This document shows positions 39,226 through 41,363 of a stretch of 41,363 bases of DNA, one piece after another. Position numbers and translations under genes: made by a program. The notes beneath the pieces were generated by a model. The model saw only the letters and a program-made list of their open reading frames with translations, did no database searches and was not told the origin of the DNA. Numbering within the stretch: the stretch's first letter is position 1; each line of letters starts with the position of its first letter. The stretch is from positions 1 to 41,363 of IMG/VR virus record IMGVR_UViG_3300008448_000208; one strand, 5' to 3'. This stretch comes from a virus.

Positions 39226-39500
39226 CATATAGCCCGGCCGTCTAAGGCCTCCCACTGCTTACAACTGCTCCCCAATTTCCCGTCAATCTGCATCTGTGGT
39301 AAGACAAAGATCCTCATCGGCCCAATCTTCTAGAAGTGGTGATCCTTGGGGTAGGACTCTATGGCCTCGGTCTGCCATAGATCAGACTAATGCTAAATCT
39401 TAAGGGGCACGATCTTGTGCTGTTGTTTAAGAGTATGAGCGGACACCATTCCATTTCAGGAGTTCTAGTGTTTAGATGCCGCAACTCCCCCTAACTTGTT
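39226..39500 (-). other. 275-nt hairpin-rich segment, probable ncRNA of unknown family
   Basis: Perfect hairpins at 39359-39380 (CTATGGC/GCCATAG), 39407-39420 (GCAC/GTGC) and 39459-39488 (GGAGTT/AACTCC). It lies between repeat unit 5 and tRNA-Ile2/Met. Short minus-strand frames exist (for example 31 codons from the ATG near 39378) but none is convincing. Confidence 0.4.
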
Positions 39501-39577
39501 TGGTGCGCCCACCTGGACTTGAACCAGGAACCTATCGATTATGAGTCGATTGCACTAACCAATTGTGCTATAGGCGC
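39501..39577 (-). tRNA. tRNA-Ile2 or tRNA-Met (CAU)
   Basis: Acceptor GCGCCTA/TGGGCGC, anticodon arm ATCGA-CTCATAA-TCGAT (CAU), T-arm CTGGTTCAAGTCCAG, encoded CCA. The CGACTCATAATCG arm and GTTCAAGTCC T-arm resemble E. coli tRNA-Ile2, whose CAU is converted to lysidine-AU, so decoding of AUA is likely. Confidence 0.88.
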
Positions 39578-39590
39578 ATATACTTGGATA

Positions 39591-39661
39591 CCATATTGAA
39601 GCACACTGCTTAGTTCTTTCGACCTATCCGCGAACGGTAAAGGTAATGTGCTTCAATATGG
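39591..39661. repeat. Inverted-repeat unit 6
   Basis: Arms 39591-39607 and 39645-39661. The last three bases of the right arm are the CCA of tRNA-Gly. The left arm has AAGCACACT, exactly complementary to the GCTT of the right arm. Confidence 0.88.
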
Positions 39662-39732
39662 AGCGGGTGAGGAGAATCGAACTCCTCGCTTTAGCTTGGA
39701 AGGCTAAGGTATTACCACTATACGACACCCGC
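39659..39732 (-). tRNA. tRNA-Gly (UCC)
   Basis: Acceptor GCGGGTG/CACCCGC, anticodon arm TTAGC-CTTCCAA-GCTAA (UCC), T-arm GAGGAGTTCGATTCTCCTC, discriminator U, encoded CCA shared with repeat unit 6. Confidence 0.93.
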
Positions 39733-39734
39733 TT

Positions 39735-39768
39735 TGGTGCGACTGGAGGGATTTAACCCCACTTCGTT
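39735..39768 (-). pseudogene. tRNA 3'-half remnant
   Basis: The minus strand reads a T-arm-like GGGGTTAAATCCC, then CTCCAGTCGCACCA, which looks like the 3' end of a tRNA with CCA but has no 5' half before tRNA-Leu begins. The T-loop TTC is changed to TTA. Probably a decayed gene. Confidence 0.55.
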
Positions 39769-39785
39769 AATGTGTTTCAATATGG
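39769..39785. repeat. Single repeat arm at tRNA-Leu 3' end
   Basis: Plus-strand AATGTGTTTCAATATGG matches the right arms of the other units and includes the CCA of tRNA-Leu. Its partner arm is missing, replaced by the tRNA remnant and tRNA-Gly. Confidence 0.8.
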
Positions 39786-40078
39786 TGCCCGGAGCCGGAA
39801 TCGAACCGGCACGCCGTTTTAAGGCGAGAGATTTTCTTACCACTATAGTTTTCACTACCCTTACAGTTTGTGGTCTGGACTATACCTTAACCATTGCTTG
39901 CGCTTTAGGTTCCCGCCGTCTAGTCTCTACACCTTCCTAGCATTTCTACTAGGCTTGGCTCGGTATTAGCATTTTACAGCCTTCACCGAATTTGACGGGT
40001 TCTACTCCTAGAATTTCTTCTAGGGCACTCAAATTTTACTCTCAAGTCTCTTGTGTCTACCTATTTCACCATCCGGGC
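39783..40078 (-). tRNA. tRNA-Leu (UAA) interrupted by group I intron
   Basis: The 5' exon runs 40078-40044 (acceptor GCCCGGA, D-arm with AAATAGGTAGACAC) and the 3' exon 39835-39783 (long variable arm, T-arm CCGGTTCGATTCCGG, acceptor CCGGGC, encoded CCA). Joined, the anticodon arm is AGAGA-CTTAAAA-TCTCT, anticodon UAA. The interruption falls between U34 and A35, the same place as the group I intron of cyanobacterial and plastid trnL(UAA). Confidence 0.93.
39836..40043 (-). other. Group I intron in tRNA-Leu(UAA)
   Basis: The ~208-nt intron follows a U and ends in G, as group I introns do. Core-like segments are seen in order: a Q-like CCGAGCCAAGCC, an R-like GTAGAGACTAGACGGC and an S-like AAGGTATAGTCCAGACC, matching the IC3 core of trnL introns. 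GAGT near the 5' end can pair with the exon end ACTT to form P1. No ORF is inside. Confidence 0.85.
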
Positions 40079-40663
40079 AAATAATTTATTTGCTCTATCA
40101 TAGTTACCACCTTTCGGTGATAAACCTACTTTTTGCAACGCTTGACGAATGTTACTACATTCTTTCAATGCTGTCAATAAATCTTGGTCACTTACTTTAA
40201 CTTTTCCTGAATTAATATTCCTACCTCTCCAAGTTGGTGTAAGTGCGTGACAATTACAACATAAAAGTTTTAAATTTTCTCTCACATTGTTTCTATTATC
40301 CCCATCACAATGTTCTAATTCAAGTGGTATAGGATGTGATTTCCACTCCTGTAATCCACAATCTTCACATTTGTGACCTCTTTCTTGTATTAAGACTGCC
40401 TTATGACTACCTATTCCACCGTAAACAAATGTTGTATTAGAATAATTTCCTTTATTCCAATTCATTCGTTCTTTGGTTTCTTTAGGTAAGGTCTTATACA
40501 AATCTTCTTGAGATAATCTTTTACCGGTATCATATGCTTTCTTCGAACTTTCTGAATTTTTGTTTTTTACAACAGGGCATCCTGAAGGTCCTTTAGAACA
40601 ACAATGTTTTCCGTTTTTAAGTATAAACTGAAAATTCTGTCTGCATCCATAATCACAATACAT
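40061..40663 (-). CDS. HNH endonuclease overlapping tRNA-Leu
   Basis: The 200-residue protein has an HNH core with zinc cysteines: CEDC (99-102), LELEHCDGDNRNN (His118 and following Asn), LCCNCHA (135-139). An N-terminal Cys-rich knuckle (C3, C7, C21, C22) precedes it, and a C-terminal helix-turn-helix like those of homing nucleases (SNIRQALQKVGL) follows. The last five codons and the stop lie inside the tRNA-Leu 5' exon (40061-40078). It may act in mobility of the adjacent intron or of itself. AGGAAA ribosome-binding site. Confidence 0.9.
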   Translation of the reverse strand: MYCDYGCRQNFQFILKNGKHCCSKGPSGCPVVKNKNSESSKKAYDTGKRLSQEDLYKTLPKETKERMNWNKGNYSNTTFVYGGIGSHKAVLIQERGHKCEDCGLQEWKSHPIPLELEHCDGDNRNNVRENLKLLCCNCHALTPTWRGRNINSGKVKVSDQDLLTALKECSNIRQALQKVGLSPKGGNYDRANKLFARMVK

Positions 40664-40680
40664 AATAGTTTCCTATAATG

Positions 40681-40688
40681 TATTTATC
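40681..40688 (-). promoter_or_regulatory. Late-type octamer GATAAATA for HNH gene
   Basis: On the minus strand it ends 18 nt before ATG 40663, giving a 12-nt leader that holds the AGGAAA ribosome-binding site. The nuclease may therefore have late expression separate from the tRNA operon promoters. Confidence 0.5.
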
Positions 40689-40723
40689 TGGTAGACAGAA
40701 TTTACAGTTAAAATCGACTTAAA

Positions 40724-40756
40724 TTTTTAAAGAACATGCTGTCTTTCGATCAGCGT
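40724..40756 (-). promoter_or_regulatory. Leader copy 2: hairpin plus boxA-like element
   Basis: On the minus strand a GCTG...CAGC hairpin is followed by TGTTCTTTAAAAATTT. This closely resembles boxA of bacterial rRNA leaders (E. coli TGCTCTTTAACA), preceded by a boxB-like hairpin as in rrn operons. It would recruit Nus factors and prevent premature termination in untranslated RNA. The 33-nt block is identical to the copy at 40816-40848. Confidence 0.7.
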
Positions 40757-40766
40757 CAATACATGT

Positions 40767-40795
40767 ATTGTACATGACAAATTATTTATTGTCAA
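40767..40795 (-). promoter_or_regulatory. Strong sigma70 promoter P2 of the tRNA operon
   Basis: TTGACA (40795-40790), a 17-bp spacer starting ATAAAT and TACAAT (40772-40767). Transcription would begin a few bases before leader copy 2. Confidence 0.9.
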
Positions 40796-40815
40796 TAGTA
40801 TTTTTACTTGTATTT

Positions 40816-40848
40816 TTTTTAAAGAACATGCTGTCTTTCGATCAGCGT
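40816..40848 (-). promoter_or_regulatory. Leader copy 1: hairpin plus boxA-like element
   Basis: Same 33-nt block as at 40724-40756, beginning at the predicted start of promoter P1. A run of A (T on the plus strand, 40813-40820) follows the boxA. Confidence 0.7.
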
Positions 40849-40856
40849 ATGTTTAT

Positions 40857-40885
40857 ATAATAGCAAATATTATATTAATTGTCAA
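40857..40885 (-). promoter_or_regulatory. Strong sigma70 promoter P1 of the tRNA operon
   Basis: TTGACA (40885-40880), a 17-bp spacer starting ATTAAT and TATTAT (40862-40857). Together with P2 this gives tandem promoters as in rrn operons. Confidence 0.9.
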
Positions 40886-41085
40886 CTGCTTCCAGCCTGC
40901 GGCGGTAATTATAGTGCATCAAACCCCGAGTACCCCCAAAATCATCACACACACCTTCCACCCGCTTCAACGACCAGTCTGGATTATCGCATTGCCAGCG
41001 CACTTTAGGTTAGAAGTGTACCACCCGTGCTTATCACAGCACTTCTCATCCTCCGGGTCACAGTAGCAGTTGATTAGACTGCACG
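40875..41085 (-). pseudogene. Possible frame-shifted small gene remnant
   Basis: Two overlapping minus-strand frames read like protein. The upstream one contains NCYCDPEDEKCCDKHGWYTS. The downstream one runs RWQCDNPDWSLKRVEGVCDD and ends RRRLEAVDN with TAA at 40877-40875. Joined by a one-base shift near 41010 they would form a Cys-rich ~65-residue product, but no start codon is available before tRNA-Cys. GC is higher than in the surroundings. A decayed gene is the simplest reading. Confidence 0.35.
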
Positions 41086-41088
41086 TGT

Positions 41089-41174
41089 TGGAGTGAGCGA
41101 CAGGACTCGAACCTGCATTACCTTGCGGTGTTACGGATTTGCAATCCGGTGCGTAACCATTCCGCCACGCTCAC
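41089..41174 (-). tRNA. tRNA-Cys (GCA) with long variable arm
   Basis: Acceptor GTGAGCG/CGCTCAC, anticodon arm CCGGA-TTGCAAA-TCCGT (GCA), discriminator U as in tRNA-Cys, T-arm CAGGTTCGAGTCCTG, encoded CCA. The variable region is about 16 nt and can form an ACC-GCAA-GGT hairpin, making this a class II-like tRNA, unlike ordinary bacterial tRNA-Cys. Confidence 0.85.
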
Positions 41175-41203
41175 GTTAGACCATTCCGCATCTGTGCAAT
41201 GTT

Positions 41204-41295
41204 TGGCGGAGACGGTGAGATTCGAACTCACGGTCCGTATTACTACGAACGACAGGTTAGCAACCTGCTGCCTTAGGCCACTCGGCCACGTCTCC
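41204..41295 (-). tRNA. tRNA-Ser (GCU)
   Basis: Acceptor GGAGACG/CGTCTCC, anticodon loop TTGCTAA (GCU), long variable arm as expected for Ser, T-arm GTGAGTTCGAATCTCAC, discriminator G, encoded CCA. Confidence 0.93.
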
Positions 41296-41301
41296 TGAAC
41301 T

Positions 41302-41363
41302 TGGTGGGGACTGAAGGAATCGAACCTAACTGCCAGCCACTCTACATATTAAGGCAAGAGATT
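41302..41363 (-). tRNA. tRNA, 5' part outside window (class II)
   Basis: The T-arm with TTCGATT, an AGTCCCC acceptor strand, discriminator A and CCA are present. A long variable arm and the 3' side of the anticodon stem (AATCTCT) are visible, but the anticodon is cut off. The AATCTCTTGCCTTAA text resembles the tRNA-Leu 3' exon, so Leu is possible; Tyr or Ser cannot be excluded. Confidence 0.75.

Noticed and set aside
38091-39785. CRISPR array
   Set aside because: Repeats alternate in orientation as inverted pairs, spacing varies from about 30 to 600 bases, and tRNA genes lie between them.
40990-41030. Programmed -1 frameshift joining the two short frames
   Set aside because: No slippery heptamer is present at the junction and no start codon exists upstream; a decayed gene is simpler.
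1-41363. Prophage or integrative element
   Set aside because: No integrase, attachment-site duplication or bacterial flanking genes are visible; rII and T4-like features indicate a lytic phage.

Overview
The window reads as part of the genome of a large, AT-rich, lytic T4-like phage (class Caudoviricetes). The evidence is an rIIA/rIIB pair, a T4-type ATP-dependent DNA ligase, dCMP deaminase, tail-fibre-like proteins, dozens of short overlapping genes and a tRNA cluster. There are also two promoter classes: sigma70-type promoters with 17-bp spacers, and T4-late-like octamers related to TATAAATA. No terminase, capsid or polymerase gene lies in this stretch. The host is probably a proteobacterium, perhaps a betaproteobacterium. 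That rests on the proteobacterial character of the FdxA, ErpA, IbpA, ClpS and ClpX homologues and on an rrn-like boxA leader. It is an inference.

Layout. 0-2.7 kb: a consensus promoter and a tandem array of overlapping paralogous small genes. 2.7-6.6 kb: DNA ligase, small unknown proteins and a large membrane protein. 6.6-13.4 kb: a proteostasis block with ClpX, ribosomal protein bS21, Hsp20 behind a ROSE-like RNA thermometer, ClpS, a SprT-like protease and ClpP, followed by a DNA methyltransferase. A degenerate metallophosphoesterase-fold protein and a lysine-rich membrane-anchored protein lie on the minus strand inside the block. 13.4-18.0 kb: small genes with individual promoters, rIIA, rIIB and two minus-strand membrane proteins, one holin-like. 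18.1-22.4 kb: an intact metallophosphoesterase, a small wHTH protein, a cupin, a 7Fe ferredoxin and dCMP deaminase. 22.4-30.1 kb: late genes, including an Ig-like repeat protein, an AbrB-like protein, IF-1, an Fe/Mn superoxide dismutase homologue, an SGNH-like protein, ErpA, two fibre proteins and a papain-like peptidase. 30.1-36.9 kb: mainly minus-strand operons of small early genes, with a GIY-YIG nuclease, an RHH-like protein, a GNAT and a SAM methyltransferase (plus strand). 37.0-37.6 kb: a 2OG-Fe(II) oxygenase-like protein.

37.7-41.36 kb is a minus-strand stable-RNA operon. It encodes tRNAs for Ala, Met, Pro, Ile2 (or Met), Gly, Leu(UAA), Cys and Ser, plus a ninth tRNA cut by the window edge. 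Leu(UAA) is split by a ~208-nt group I intron at the classic U34/A35 position. An HNH endonuclease gene runs into the 5' end of that tRNA. Two strong tandem promoters each carry a hairpin-boxA leader like bacterial rRNA operons. Eight ~17-nt inverted-repeat units punctuate the array, several starting inside a tRNA CCA end. Between them lies about 1 kb of hairpin-rich, apparently non-coding sequence that matches no RNA family I can recognise.

How the parts may work together (inference): bS21 and IF-1 both act at translation initiation, and at least eight late genes have a late-type octamer 5-7 nt before the start codon, predicting leaderless mRNAs. The phage may therefore retune host initiation late in infection, supply its own tRNAs from an antiterminated operon, and adjust host proteolysis with ClpXP and ClpS.
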